A program made the position numbers and the translations under genes. Shown piece after piece: positions 15,229 to 24,608 of a stretch of 64,000 bases of DNA. The DNA is taken from NCBI RefSeq assembly GCF_900200035.1, contig NZ_FZTC01000019.1:496001-560000 (forward strand), in the 5' to 3' direction. Position 1 is the first letter of the stretch. Each line of letters starts with the position of its first letter. Origin of the DNA: Klebsiella grimontii (GTDB lineage: Bacteria > Pseudomonadota > Gammaproteobacteria > Enterobacterales > Enterobacteriaceae). The notes beneath the pieces are model-generated. The model was not told the DNA's origin, did no database searches, and was given only the letters and a program-made list of their open reading frames with translations.

Positions 15229-18200
15229 TTATTTTCTCATCGGAATCCGGAACTTACTACCTGAATAATTAGCATCATAATTCCAGCGACCATTTTTTAT
15301 CAGACCTTCTATATATTTTGTACTCCCTGTCTCATTATATAGCTCAATTGCCGCTACCATGCGATGGTTTCCCTCTGACACATAATATATCCCTTTTAAA
15401 TCTCTAAACCCAGCAACGATAAATTCGTCTTTATCAAATTTAAATGTCCCATCTTTCATCAATTTTTTGTAATAATCAACCTTTGCTGGTTGCCCTAAAC
15501 CAACTTGTGTACTTTTTATGTACGCGGGAACACCTTTTTGTGACAGAATGCCGACTTCAGTAAGATATTTCCCGATAGCGGGGGCTACAACCTTACCAAC
15601 GCCCCAACCTGCGGCCCACATCGCAGCATCAGCCAGAGCATCCTTACCCCATAACTTTAATCCGCAACCCGTGCCAGCAGTCCATCCGCAGGTATCGAAT
15701 CGGTCATATGCATTTTCCCCCATCTGCTGATACTGTCCGGCGATGTCAAATCCAATCTGGATCCCCAGCTCTCTGTAACCACTTGCGCCAGCTATTCCGG
15801 CCAGCATTTCATTAATACAGTCACCATTACCAGCAGCCCTGCAGCTTTCAAACTGTTTCTCATTTTTGGCTGACAATTGTGCCATTTCCTTGCGCACACC
15901 AGCTTCACAACCGCCGCTCCCTTTACAGTCAGCCAGCTTTTTCGCCATCCTTGCAGGCTCATCGTGCATCAAAAAATTATATCGCAGGACGCTTTCTGCG
16001 GCATTAGCCCCACTATTGGCGCCGCCGGATGAGTTTGTTACAGCAGCCCCTGTGATTGCTCCAATAATCCTACCGGCAGACTGAATCTGATTATTCCGCG
16101 TAGCGGGTTCAACGAATATTTCACCGAGGGTAATTGCTGCCAGCTCCGCCGCTAACGCTCCGGCAGCGGCCCCTTTCCCGTCACCACGACCAATTTCAGC
16201 GCTGATACCGGCAACCACCGCATGACTCAGCGACTTGCCCGGTATACCCAGAACCTCGCCGTTATCGCCAATCAGCCCGGCCCCTTCGGCATTAATCTGG
16301 TTGCCAATATTCGCCAGCAGGGCATTAGTCAGGTTATCCTTAAAACTGCCGCCATTGATGGCGGTGTTCAGGCTTGAGCTGATAACCGACTGGCCGGCCA
16401 CGCGCTGGACGATTTTTCCCCATCCCTCGTTTTTGACCAGCGCCGGTAACTGGGCCTTGTCGGGCGGAACATCAATATTCATGACCTTATCAAAGCCCGC
16501 CAGCGCGCCCCCGATAACCATAGAGGTGGCCAGCGATTTGACCGAACTGCTGCTTCCCAGCGCCGACAGCGTTTTTGACAGATTTCCCTGATTTTCCACC
16601 AGTGCCACGGCGGCCTGTGCAGCCAGCGAAGACATCCCGGCTGTAACCGCGCCGGTCGTTACTGCGCCACCACCCACGGTGGAAGTTACTGAAGATGCAA
16701 CTGTCGCCGCCAGTGAACTGCCTGCGGTGGCCGCAGCTGCTGCGATAGCGATTACTGCCGCCACTGCCGGATTCAGGCTCTGACTTTTATAATTCCAGCT
16801 GTCGTAAGCATCTTTAACCGTATTCCACTGAACATCGCTGCGTGAATTCAGTCCCTTCAGCCACTCTGTACCGGGTAACGCCGCCAGAGCAGTAATCGCG
16901 CCCTGCAAAGCCTGACCATTTTTCGCTTTGATATCGGCACTGATGCCGCTTGCCGCGTTGACCGTCAATTTTCCGCCAGCATGAATAGACGGAAGCACCC
17001 ATTTACCTTCGCTGTAGCCTTTATTTGCCTGTTTGATATAGAAGCCTTTCGAGGTGCTGACAGTCTGCTCGAAAGTGGTGTTTTTCACCGCCAGGAAATT
17101 AACTTTGCCGTTGGTACTGGTCAGCGTGGCGTTCTTTTTTGCCTCGATTTTACTGGCTTCATAGGTACTGTCATCGCGACTCAGCAGGCTGAGATTGCCT
17201 CCCGCAATAAACTCCGTCACCCGGTTGGTGGTGGTGTGTTTCGTTTGTTTGACGGTGGTTTTCTTACCCCACCACTTTCTCTTCGTGGTTTGACGTTCGT
17301 AATGACTGGACTCTTCCATCGCCTGGGCATAGAGCCAGCCACCTTTTGCTGCAACATCCATCGCCCCTTTTGCCAGTAAACGCGATGCCTGAAAAAGAAT
17401 GCTGCCACCCGAGATAACCGTCAGTGCTCCACCTGAATTCAGCGTGACGCCTGTCTGGCTAACGCTTTCCGTCCAGCTGTTCCTGGACTCACGGTATACC
17501 GTCCCCCGGGCGGACTGAAACTGCATATTCCCGCCAGAGGTCAGCGTGATGTTACCGTCAGAGGTCAGCGTACTGCCGTCAGCCCGGATACCTCCGTTTG
17601 CCGCCAGAGTCAGGCTTTTCGCACCGTGCAGGCGGGTCAGTACGTTGAGTTCATCCCTGTTATTGTCATTACTGCTGTCCGTTACGCCATATCCGTATGC
17701 GCCCAGCCAGAGAAGTTTCCCTGCCTGCAGCGTCGCGCTTTTCCCGGCGACAATATGAGCGCCCTGCACGCCGATATCTGCCGCTGAGCTGATGAGCAGA
17801 TTACCTCCTGCTTTCAGGTTGCTGCGTAATTCAGGTATCCGGCTGTCCGGAAAAAACTCACTGTAGAGGTCACTCAGGCTCCGCATGTTCAGGTCAGTAT
17901 TGGCAGCCGATGAGAGGCTGATATTCCCGCCGGCTTCGAGCCCTGCACCATACAGAGACAGCCGCCGGCCGCTCAGGGTGATATCACCCGAAGCACGCAG
18001 CGGCTCTCCCGGTAACATCCGGTTAAACAGCTCCTGCTTGCGGGCGTAGGTCAGGACTGCACCAGGTCGCCCGTGCCACAGCATGGCGTCATTTTTATCA
18101 AACGTGATATCCCCATTGGCAACCAGAGAAATATTCTGGCTCAGGACAGGAAAACGCGTGTTCCTGAGCAGAATATTACCACCTGCGGTGAGTGATAAAT

Positions 18201-20349
18201 CACGTGAAGCCTCCAGGCTTCCCAGCCAGCGTAGCCCGTCAGAATGGAAAAAGTTGGGCCACTCGCTGGTATGAGAGGTGACATCACCGCCGCGACTGAC
18301 CAGGGTAATGTTCTGTCCTTTGAGCTCACTCTGCCAGGACTCAACACTTACGCCCGCCAGAACCGAGATATCCTTTCCGGCCGTCATCAGCGCCAGCGCC
18401 ATTTTTGTGCCACGGTCTGACTGTAAGGTAATATCCCCTGAGGCCTTCATCACATCGGTGGTAACAATGCTTCCGGCGCGCAGCAGGATATTTCTGGCTG
18501 TCATCGTGTCCGGTCGGGCCATCACTTCCGAATACTGAACGTTCGTGACGTAGGGCTCTTTACTCTCAATACGTTCAGAAAAATCCGCCACCAGATTACC
18601 GCCGGCAGAAAGTATTGCTGGAGAGATCGTCGGATTTTTCCAGCTATTGATCTCGCCTGTTTTCTGGAACGTATAAGTTCTATTTTGTTTCCCGGCAATA
18701 GTTAACTGACTTTCAGGAACCGCAGGTGACGCAGTATTAGATGGACGATACGCCGTATTATAGGAGGACCAGGTATCCCTGGTACCGGTGATTCCACTGA
18801 TATGATTAAACGTTTTTCCAGTGAGAATCAGATCTTGATTTGCTTTTATAAGACTTTCGTTATTAGTCAGATGAGTGGTATTGAGATAAGCATTTCTGCC
18901 AGCCTGAATGGCGGCTGCGGACGATGTAGCGGTTCGCCGATATTCTTTTCTGGCGGTATTGACCAGGTTCGACTGGTTAAAATTAGCAGTACCAAACCAT
19001 TTGCCGCCTAATGTCGCATCCCAGTAAATCACATCAGCCAGGGTAATGTTTCCAGAAGCATGCCTGATAGCACTGATAGTACGGGATTGGGGAAGGTTAA
19101 CAAATGCTGTTGAATTGGGACTGATATCTTTCCATTCGTAAGTCAGTACATCACGAATGTTATTTAGCGTTTCTGAACGTATTATCAGGTCGCCCGTATT
19201 GGTCTGAATGCGAGCCGACCGATTCTCCACAAGTGTGGCTTTGTTACCCTGGGCATCCTTCTGTACCCACAGATTTTTATGGCTGTGTAATGACGCACCG
19301 TTACCCGTATTGCGTACCGTCGACGCAAATACCCGCATATCCCCGTGGGCTGTGGTGCTGCTGCGGTTATCCACTGTGGTCGCCGCCAGCGTCAGATCAC
19401 GCTCTGCACGCACGCTGCTGCCGGCTAGCGTAACGATTTCCCGGCCGCTGATATTCAGGTCTGTCTGAGCTTTGACATTACTGAGGGTGATTTTCCCGGC
19501 CGTCGTCAGGGAAATATCCCGCTGAGTTGAGGTCACATTGCTCAGGTTGACGCCGACCCCGGCTTCAGTGGCGACCAGGCGGATTTTACCGGCATACATG
19601 CCGCCAAGCGCCTTTGTATCGACAGCAAGCTGAGGCTTTGCACCCTCACCAGCAATGGGTTTTACCGTGCCGTCCTTAAAGCTGATCCGGTTCGCGCCCT
19701 GAGTCAGGGTGAGGGTTTTCGCGTTAATTTTGCCGTTCAGTTCAGTGGCCCGGCTGATGACATCAACATATTCAGCGCCGGCCCCATCCAGGCCGTTACC
19801 GCCGATAATCACCGCACCTTTTTTGACTTCAAGGGCATCGAGCGCCCCTTGTTTATCAAACTGCGGTTTGCCCGTCGTCAGAGTGACTGACGGGGTATTG
19901 ATGAAACCACATCCGTCACAGGTGATGCCATTCGGGTTGGCAATCATCACGCCGGTTTTATTGCCGAAGACTTCCAGCCTGCCTTTCAGTTCAGAACGGT
20001 TGCCGCTGGTCACCTCGTTAATAATCAGTTCGGCCGGTTTACCTTTGAGTCTGGCATTGCCGTTGTCGATGGTGACGCCAAGCTGTGTTTTCCCGCCCTG
20101 CGTGGCGTTATTCAGCACCGCGCCCGGCGTTCCCACGTTAAAATCCTGGTAGGTGTTGTGCGATATACCGGCCGCGTTGGGCGTGGCGATATTCACCACC
20201 GGGACATTACCGGGTTTCATCGCGACCTGAGTGTTGCCATTCGCGGCAGTGATACCCGCGGCAATAGCGGGATGCAGAGGCTGAACGGCGGTGAGGTATA
20301 TCAGCAGCCAGCTGGCCCCACGGGCCAGCGGATGTGCGAGTTTATCCAT
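15229..20349 (-). CDS. cdiA: CdiA, contact-dependent inhibition exoprotein with ParB-like toxin tip
   Basis: 1706 residues, short for CdiA (often about 3000 or more). In order: signal region (WLLIYLTAVQPLHPAIAA, about 14-31), the two-partner secretion domain (about 32-280, with ANPNGITCDGCGF), filamentous haemagglutinin repeats, an Ala/Gly-rich segment, a DUF637-like pretoxin region (about 1270-1410) and a C-terminal tip. Where E. coli-type CdiA has VENN, this protein has SVLRYNFLMHDE near residue 1456. The last 100 residues are encoded by AT-rich DNA and contain SEGNHRMVAA near 1660, a motif of ParB/Srx-like folds, so nuclease-type activity is a reasonable guess. CdiB is upstream, immunity genes downstream. 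Confidence 0.85.
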   Translation of the reverse strand: MDKLAHPLARGASWLLIYLTAVQPLHPAIAAGITAANGNTQVAMKPGNVPVVNIATPNAAGISHNTYQDFNVGTPGAVLNNATQGGKTQLGVTIDNGNARLKGKPAELIINEVTSGNRSELKGRLEVFGNKTGVMIANPNGITCDGCGFINTPSVTLTTGKPQFDKQGALDALEVKKGAVIIGGNGLDGAGAEYVDVISRATELNGKINAKTLTLTQGANRISFKDGTVKPIAGEGAKPQLAVDTKALGGMYAGKIRLVATEAGVGVNLSNVTSTQRDISLTTAGKITLSNVKAQTDLNISGREIVTLAGSSVRAERDLTLAATTVDNRSSTTAHGDMRVFASTVRNTGNGASLHSHKNLWVQKDAQGNKATLVENRSARIQTNTGDLIIRSETLNNIRDVLTYEWKDISPNSTAFVNLPQSRTISAIRHASGNITLADVIYWDATLGGKWFGTANFNQSNLVNTARKEYRRTATSSAAAIQAGRNAYLNTTHLTNNESLIKANQDLILTGKTFNHISGITGTRDTWSSYNTAYRPSNTASPAVPESQLTIAGKQNRTYTFQKTGEINSWKNPTISPAILSAGGNLVADFSERIESKEPYVTNVQYSEVMARPDTMTARNILLRAGSIVTTDVMKASGDITLQSDRGTKMALALMTAGKDISVLAGVSVESWQSELKGQNITLVSRGGDVTSHTSEWPNFFHSDGLRWLGSLEASRDLSLTAGGNILLRNTRFPVLSQNISLVANGDITFDKNDAMLWHGRPGAVLTYARKQELFNRMLPGEPLRASGDITLSGRRLSLYGAGLEAGGNISLSSAANTDLNMRSLSDLYSEFFPDSRIPELRSNLKAGGNLLISSAADIGVQGAHIVAGKSATLQAGKLLWLGAYGYGVTDSSNDNNRDELNVLTRLHGAKSLTLAANGGIRADGSTLTSDGNITLTSGGNMQFQSARGTVYRESRNSWTESVSQTGVTLNSGGALTVISGGSILFQASRLLAKGAMDVAAKGGWLYAQAMEESSHYERQTTKRKWWGKKTTVKQTKHTTTNRVTEFIAGGNLSLLSRDDSTYEASKIEAKKNATLTSTNGKVNFLAVKNTTFEQTVSTSKGFYIKQANKGYSEGKWVLPSIHAGGKLTVNAASGISADIKAKNGQALQGAITALAALPGTEWLKGLNSRSDVQWNTVKDAYDSWNYKSQSLNPAVAAVIAIAAAAATAGSSLAATVASSVTSTVGGGAVTTGAVTAGMSSLAAQAAVALVENQGNLSKTLSALGSSSSVKSLATSMVIGGALAGFDKVMNIDVPPDKAQLPALVKNEGWGKIVQRVAGQSVISSSLNTAINGGSFKDNLTNALLANIGNQINAEGAGLIGDNGEVLGIPGKSLSHAVVAGISAEIGRGDGKGAAAGALAAELAAITLGEIFVEPATRNNQIQSAGRIIGAITGAAVTNSSGGANSGANAAESVLRYNFLMHDEPARMAKKLADCKGSGGCEAGVRKEMAQLSAKNEKQFESCRAAGNGDCINEMLAGIAGASGYRELGIQIGFDIAGQYQQMGENAYDRFDTCGWTAGTGCGLKLWGKDALADAAMWAAGWGVGKVVAPAIGKYLTEVGILSQKGVPAYIKSTQVGLGQPAKVDYYKKLMKDGTFKFDKDEFIVAGFRDLKGIYYVSEGNHRMVAAIELYNETGSTKYIEGLIKNGRWNYDANYSGSKFRIPMRK

Positions 20350-20402
20350 GTCAGAACATCCTGTATTAAGGAGCCGTCATAGCCCCTGCTGTGTGCCGGC
20401 AG

Positions 20403-22079
20403 TTAAAGTGAAACGGTGGCCTGCCAGTAAACCACGTGTTTATCCGGAGTGAGTCTGTCGGGGTACGACAGCGGCACCCCCAGCGTCAGGGACTGGCTGA
20501 ACCAGCGGCCAGCCAGCTCCAGTCCGACGGAAGCCCCTGTCAGCGTTCCGCCGTCGGTTATCCCTTCCTGGCGCATGACATGCCCGGTATCCAGTGCACC
20601 CGTTGCTGAGAATGCCCCCACGCCCGGCACCGTCATCCATTGCCATGTCAGTTCATTGCGCCAGTAGCTGCCGCGGTTACCGCTGAGATACTGCTCTTTA
20701 AACCCCCTGACCGAATACTGCCCTCCGACGGACAGTTGCTCACTGGCGTAGAGTCTGTCAGGCGTGGTCTGCCCCCAGGCTGAGGTCAGCCAGTACACAG
20801 AGGATGTCATGGGGTAAAACCAGCTTACGCTAACGCTGAAGCGCCGGAATTCGCTGCGGGGCAGGCCGGGATGCGCCGGGTCATCACGTGTCGCGCCGGC
20901 GAACGGGACGCCGTGAGAAAGGGACGGACCCAGCGTGAGATAGCCTCCACCGATACTCCGGCTGTAGCTCAGTCCGGCAGTCACGCTGCTGAGCGTCGGG
21001 CTGCTGACGTCAAGACGTACGCCGCCCAGCCGGTTTTCGGTTTTCCGGCGGGATAAGGCGACATCCAGCGCCAGACGTTGCTTACCGTCACGCAGTAGCG
21101 TCCGGCTGGCGGCCAGCCGCTGTGACTGCACGGTGCCTTCATAGCGCCAGCGCTGCGGGGCTCCACTAACAGAAAGCGTCTGATAAAAATCGGACCACGC
21201 ATATTGCGCGCTGAACAACCAGTACCCGTAAGGAACCGAAACGCCGGCCTGAATATTACGGCTGCGTCTGTCATGGTGAAACTCACTGTCCCTGCCTGCG
21301 GCCAGCGTCCACTGGTCCGCCAGGCTCAGCGGATTGTCTGCTGTCAGACGGGCATTCAGCTGTCCGCTGCCGGTACTTTTCTGCCCGCTGTTATCTGCGC
21401 CCACATCAAGACTGACGGGAAAATGCTGGCTGACCGGTACCAGCGTTACCCAGGAAAAACCTTCCCGGCTCCCCGGCAGAATATCTACGGTCAGTGGACG
21501 TGAGTTCAGGCGGTTAAGCTGCTCCAGACCCTGTTCAGCGTCACGGAGATTGAGTACCCGGCCCTCCGCCCGGGGAAAAGCCATCCTGATGGCATTTTCC
21601 TCATGCCCCTCCAGCGTGACGGCTTCCACCTTCCCTTCTGTGACGGCAATGACCAGCGTTCCTCCGGAAATATCCTGTTCCGGTAGCCAGGCGCGTGAAG
21701 TGATGAATCCCCGGGAAAGGTAGTCCTGGGTGACATCCCGCACCCGCTCCCGGATATCCGGGAGCGTCATACAGCCCTGTTCCGGGATGGTCGTCAGTTT
21801 TCGCACGGCAGAGCGCGGGAGCACTGTGACGTTCTCCAGCCGGATATACCGGAGCTGAAAACACTGACCGTCTGGTTCTGAAGGGGGGGCTTCCGGGAGA
21901 GAGGGCGCGGATGTGGAATGGCGGAGCATATCGCGCTGCTGTTGCGTCTGTTCCAGCAATGCCTTTTGTTGTTGCTCAATGGCATTCTGGTCCGCAGGAC
22001 TCAGGGGCGCTGCCGGGAGGGCTGTTGCAGTGAGGCTGCCCAGCAGAATCCCATACCTGGGAAATGACACACACGACAT
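20403..22079 (-). CDS. cdiB: CdiB outer-membrane two-partner secretion transporter
   Basis: 558 residues, TpsB/Omp85 family. A signal peptide is followed by a Gln-rich N-terminal helix (ADQNAIEQQQKALLEQTQQQ), two POTRA domains (about residues 60-210) and a 16-strand barrel whose conserved loop-6 motif VRGF is present in QYSVRGFKEQYL. It exports CdiA across the outer membrane. ATG 22079 was chosen because GGAG lies upstream and the signal peptide begins there; the frame extends 37 codons further without support. Ends 53 bp before cdiA begins. Confidence 0.9.
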   Translation of the reverse strand: MSCVSFPRYGILLGSLTATALPAAPLSPADQNAIEQQQKALLEQTQQQRDMLRHSTSAPSLPEAPPSEPDGQCFQLRYIRLENVTVLPRSAVRKLTTIPEQGCMTLPDIRERVRDVTQDYLSRGFITSRAWLPEQDISGGTLVIAVTEGKVEAVTLEGHEENAIRMAFPRAEGRVLNLRDAEQGLEQLNRLNSRPLTVDILPGSREGFSWVTLVPVSQHFPVSLDVGADNSGQKSTGSGQLNARLTADNPLSLADQWTLAAGRDSEFHHDRRSRNIQAGVSVPYGYWLFSAQYAWSDFYQTLSVSGAPQRWRYEGTVQSQRLAASRTLLRDGKQRLALDVALSRRKTENRLGGVRLDVSSPTLSSVTAGLSYSRSIGGGYLTLGPSLSHGVPFAGATRDDPAHPGLPRSEFRRFSVSVSWFYPMTSSVYWLTSAWGQTTPDRLYASEQLSVGGQYSVRGFKEQYLSGNRGSYWRNELTWQWMTVPGVGAFSATGALDTGHVMRQEGITDGGTLTGASVGLELAGRWFSQSLTLGVPLSYPDRLTPDKHVVYWQATVSL

Positions 22080-22492
22080 CAAAAACTCCGTTTTCTGAAA
22101 TGTTGTGAAATCAAATGTAATGATTTGTAATCTGATGTCCATTTGATTTTCACATTTATTCGATATTTGCGCCGAAAATTTAGCCTCCATGATGTGAAAT
22201 TAACCTTCACCTTAAATACAAAGTATTGCTCGATAGATCTTATGCATGCGACAAGCAGCGGATTTTTCACGCCGCCAGGGCACATGGTTGGTTTATCTTT
22301 ATTTGTTGATAGCGAGTTTGAATGAAAAAACGAGGTGACAAAAAGCAGCCGTATTGCATTCGCAGGAAAAACGACAGGCTGATTCAAAGGAATGACATAA
22401 TTTCTACTGCAGGGTGCTGCCTGTCAGGATGAGAAGATTTCCCTCTGCATATGTTGCTGATATGATGGTTTAATGTAAAACGGAGGCGATAT
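22080..22492. promoter_or_regulatory. Divergent gap between cdiB and the DinB-like gene, with an inverted repeat
   Basis: 413 bp, AT-rich. Arms TGTGAAATCAAATG (22103-22116) and CATTTGATTTTCACA (22139-22153) form an inverted repeat with one extra T and a 22-nt spacer, just upstream of cdiB. It may be a regulator site or leader hairpin. No RNA gene or convincing ORF was seen; a 102-codon minus-strand frame here has no ribosome site or recognisable protein. Confidence 0.5.
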
Positions 22493-22981
22493 ATGGGTGC
22501 GGATCAGGTAGTTACGTTATTTAAGTATAAGCAATGGATAGACGCAGAAACGTTACAAGCAATAAAACGTGTTGATACCTCGGTTTATGCCCATAAACAC
22601 CATCTTATGCTCAGGCTCATGAATCATATTTATGTGGTGGATATGATTTTCAGGGCTAATATTAGCGGGCAAAAACACGGTTACACAGCGCTTAATACGC
22701 CAGAGACACCGTCTGCTGATGAACTTTTGTCAAAGATGACCGAATGTACAGACTGGAATATTCAATATGTGAGCACCATGAGCGCCGTTGATTTTTCGCA
22801 TAGTATAGAATTCCGCTTTGTCGATGGCGGGAAGGGTGAAATGAAAGCACTGGATATGCTCAATCATGTACTTTTTCATGGTACGTATCATCGCGGCGCT
22901 GTCGGTTGGTTGCTTTCTGAATGTGGCGTGACCCCGCCTAAGGATGTATTAACCGTCTTTCTCAGAGATCATAATCACTAG
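22493..22981 (+). CDS. DinB-fold protein
   Basis: 162 residues, DinB/YfiT-like four-helix bundle. The expected metal-binding histidines are visible: one in RLMNHIYVVD (about residue 44) and two in NHVLFHGTYHRGAVGWLL (about 123-135). Such proteins are putative thiol-dependent enzymes; the substrate is unknown. GGAGG lies 6 nt before the ATG. It stands alone between the CDI locus and a small membrane protein gene, and has its own terminator. Confidence 0.8.
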   Translation: MGADQVVTLFKYKQWIDAETLQAIKRVDTSVYAHKHHLMLRLMNHIYVVDMIFRANISGQKHGYTALNTPETPSADELLSKMTECTDWNIQYVSTMSAVDFSHSIEFRFVDGGKGEMKALDMLNHVLFHGTYHRGAVGWLLSECGVTPPKDVLTVFLRDHNH

Positions 22982-22992
22982 CAGCAGGCAGT

Positions 22993-23028
22993 AAGGACCA
23001 TCTGGATTTCATATCCAAATGGTCCTTT
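22993..23028 (+). terminator. Terminator hairpin after the DinB-like gene
   Basis: AAGGACCATCTGGAT and ATCCAAATGGTCCTTT pair around a TTCAT loop, ending in only three T residues. Confidence 0.65.
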
Positions 23029-23125
23029 CGGAGCGAACGATCGTGTCCGCATCGGCTAATGCCGATCGCAGGCTGGTTCTTGATAAGCTATGTTATGTTT
23101 TAAAAACACGGACAAGGAACGGCAC

Positions 23126-23404
23126 ATGCACATCAATACCAAAATGAGGATTGCGGCCCTTTTATACCTTCTGGCCGCGTACGCCGTTGCCCTGCCGGCG
23201 CTTGCGCTGTTTACAGATCTGGTGATAAACGGTGGCATTATTGATATGTGGAAAAGCGCGTATTCATTTGTCGACCTGCTTGTCCTGCGTAAAACGCTTT
23301 ATCTGCAGTTTGCCGGGCTGGGCGCTATTCTGGGCTTTATCTACTGGCTGTTTTTCTTTAGAAAATACCGCCATTACGATCCACTGGATAAATATTTTAA
23401 GTAA
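23126..23404 (+). CDS. Small two-TM membrane protein, function unknown
   Basis: 92 residues. Hydrophobic segments at about 8-30 and 59-76 (GLGAILGFIYWLFFF) enclose a short loop, and the tail is basic and polar (RKYRHYDPLDKYFK). ATG 23126 was chosen because AAGGAA lies 6 nt upstream; an in-frame ATG 36 bases earlier lacks one. I do not recognise a family. Single gene, no obvious partner. Confidence 0.65.
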   Translation: MHINTKMRIAALLYLLAAYAVALPALALFTDLVINGGIIDMWKSAYSFVDLLVLRKTLYLQFAGLGAILGFIYWLFFFRKYRHYDPLDKYFK

Positions 23405-23549
23405 CTAGCGACGCTGCGTATGAGTATTTCCCTGCCGATAACCGCTCCGTGAGATATTAAAGCAGAGCCAGCAGCAGCGCCGCTGCCGCTGTTGCATTCG
23501 CTAGACATCTGCCAGCAACGGCGATGCTTTCCTGCCCTTTGCCAGCGGG

Positions 23550-24581
23550 CTATTTTCCCTGGAGCTCCCTGCGGATAATCTCCGCCCCGGCGCTTAACGC
23601 CTGCAGTTTACCTGCAGCAACCCGGCGAGATAACGGCGCCATGCCGCAGTTGGTTGACGGATAGAGTTTATCAGCTTCCACAAACTGGAGCGCTTTGCGT
23701 AAAGTCGCGGCCACCTCTTCCGGCGTTTCAATGGTATTGGTTGCCACATCTATGGCTCCAACCATGACTTTTTTACCGCGAATCAGCTCGAGCAGATCCA
23801 TAGGCACCCGCGAGTTATGGCACTCCAGTGAGATAATATCGATGTTGGATGTTTGCAGCTTAGGGAACGCTTCTTCATATTGGCGCCACTCGGTTCCCAA
23901 CGTTTTTTTCCAGTCGGTATTGGCCTTGATGCCGTATCCATAGCAGATATGGACCGCGGTTTCGCATTTAAGCCCTTCGATCGCTCTTTCTAACGCCGCG
24001 ATGCCCCAATCATTGACCTCATCAAAAAACACATTAAAGGCTGGCTCATCAAACTGAATAATGTCGACGCCGGCGGCCTCCAGCTCTTTGGCTTCCTGGT
24101 TAAGTATCTTCGCAAATTCCCAGGCCAGTTTTTCGCGGCTTTTATAATGAGCGTCATAAAGCGTATCAATCATGGTCATGGGACCCGGCAGCGCCCATTT
24201 AATCGGTTGTTTGGTCAGCTGACGCAAAAAACGCGCATCTTCAACGAATACCGGTTTTTGTCGCTCAACGGCCCCTACCACGGTTGGTACGCTCGCGTCG
24301 TAGCGATTGCGGATTTTAACGACTTCGCGTTTTTCAAAATCAACGCCGCTGAGATGCTCGATAAACGTGGTGACAAAATGCTGACGCGTTTGCTCGCCAT
24401 CGCTGACGATATCGATACCGGCGCGCAGTTGGTCGAATAAGGACAAACTCAGCGCATCTTTTTTGCCGTCGATTAATTCCTGATCGTGTAATTTCCAGGC
24501 AGACCACAGTTTCTCCGGCTCAGCAAGCCAGGAGGGTTTCGGTAAGCTGCCAGCCGTTGAAGTTGGTAATAATTTTTTCAT
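23550..24581 (-). CDS. mesD: Folate-independent methionine synthase MesD (core MetE)
   Basis: 343 residues, only the catalytic barrel of MetE. Zinc ligands are visible as His and Cys in AVHICYGYG (about residues 209-211) and Cys in TNCGMAP (about 312), with Glu in the ISLECHNS segment. The MetE N-terminal domain that helps bind folate is missing. Genes of this type sit beside a DUF1852 gene, as here; that pair was shown genetically to make methionine aerobically from an unidentified methyl donor (MesD with MesX). AAGG precedes the ATG. Co-transcribed with mesX, 27-bp gap. Confidence 0.82.
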   Translation of the reverse strand: MKKLLPTSTAGSLPKPSWLAEPEKLWSAWKLHDQELIDGKKDALSLSLFDQLRAGIDIVSDGEQTRQHFVTTFIEHLSGVDFEKREVVKIRNRYDASVPTVVGAVERQKPVFVEDARFLRQLTKQPIKWALPGPMTMIDTLYDAHYKSREKLAWEFAKILNQEAKELEAAGVDIIQFDEPAFNVFFDEVNDWGIAALERAIEGLKCETAVHICYGYGIKANTDWKKTLGTEWRQYEEAFPKLQTSNIDIISLECHNSRVPMDLLELIRGKKVMVGAIDVATNTIETPEEVAATLRKALQFVEADKLYPSTNCGMAPLSRRVAAGKLQALSAGAEIIRRELQGK

Positions 24582-24608
24582 TATCGATAACCTTATCTAT
24601 GCGATGTC

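Noticed and set aside
22079..22387. 102-codon minus-strand frame upstream of cdiB
   Set aside because: No ribosome site, biased composition, and it would end at the cdiB start.
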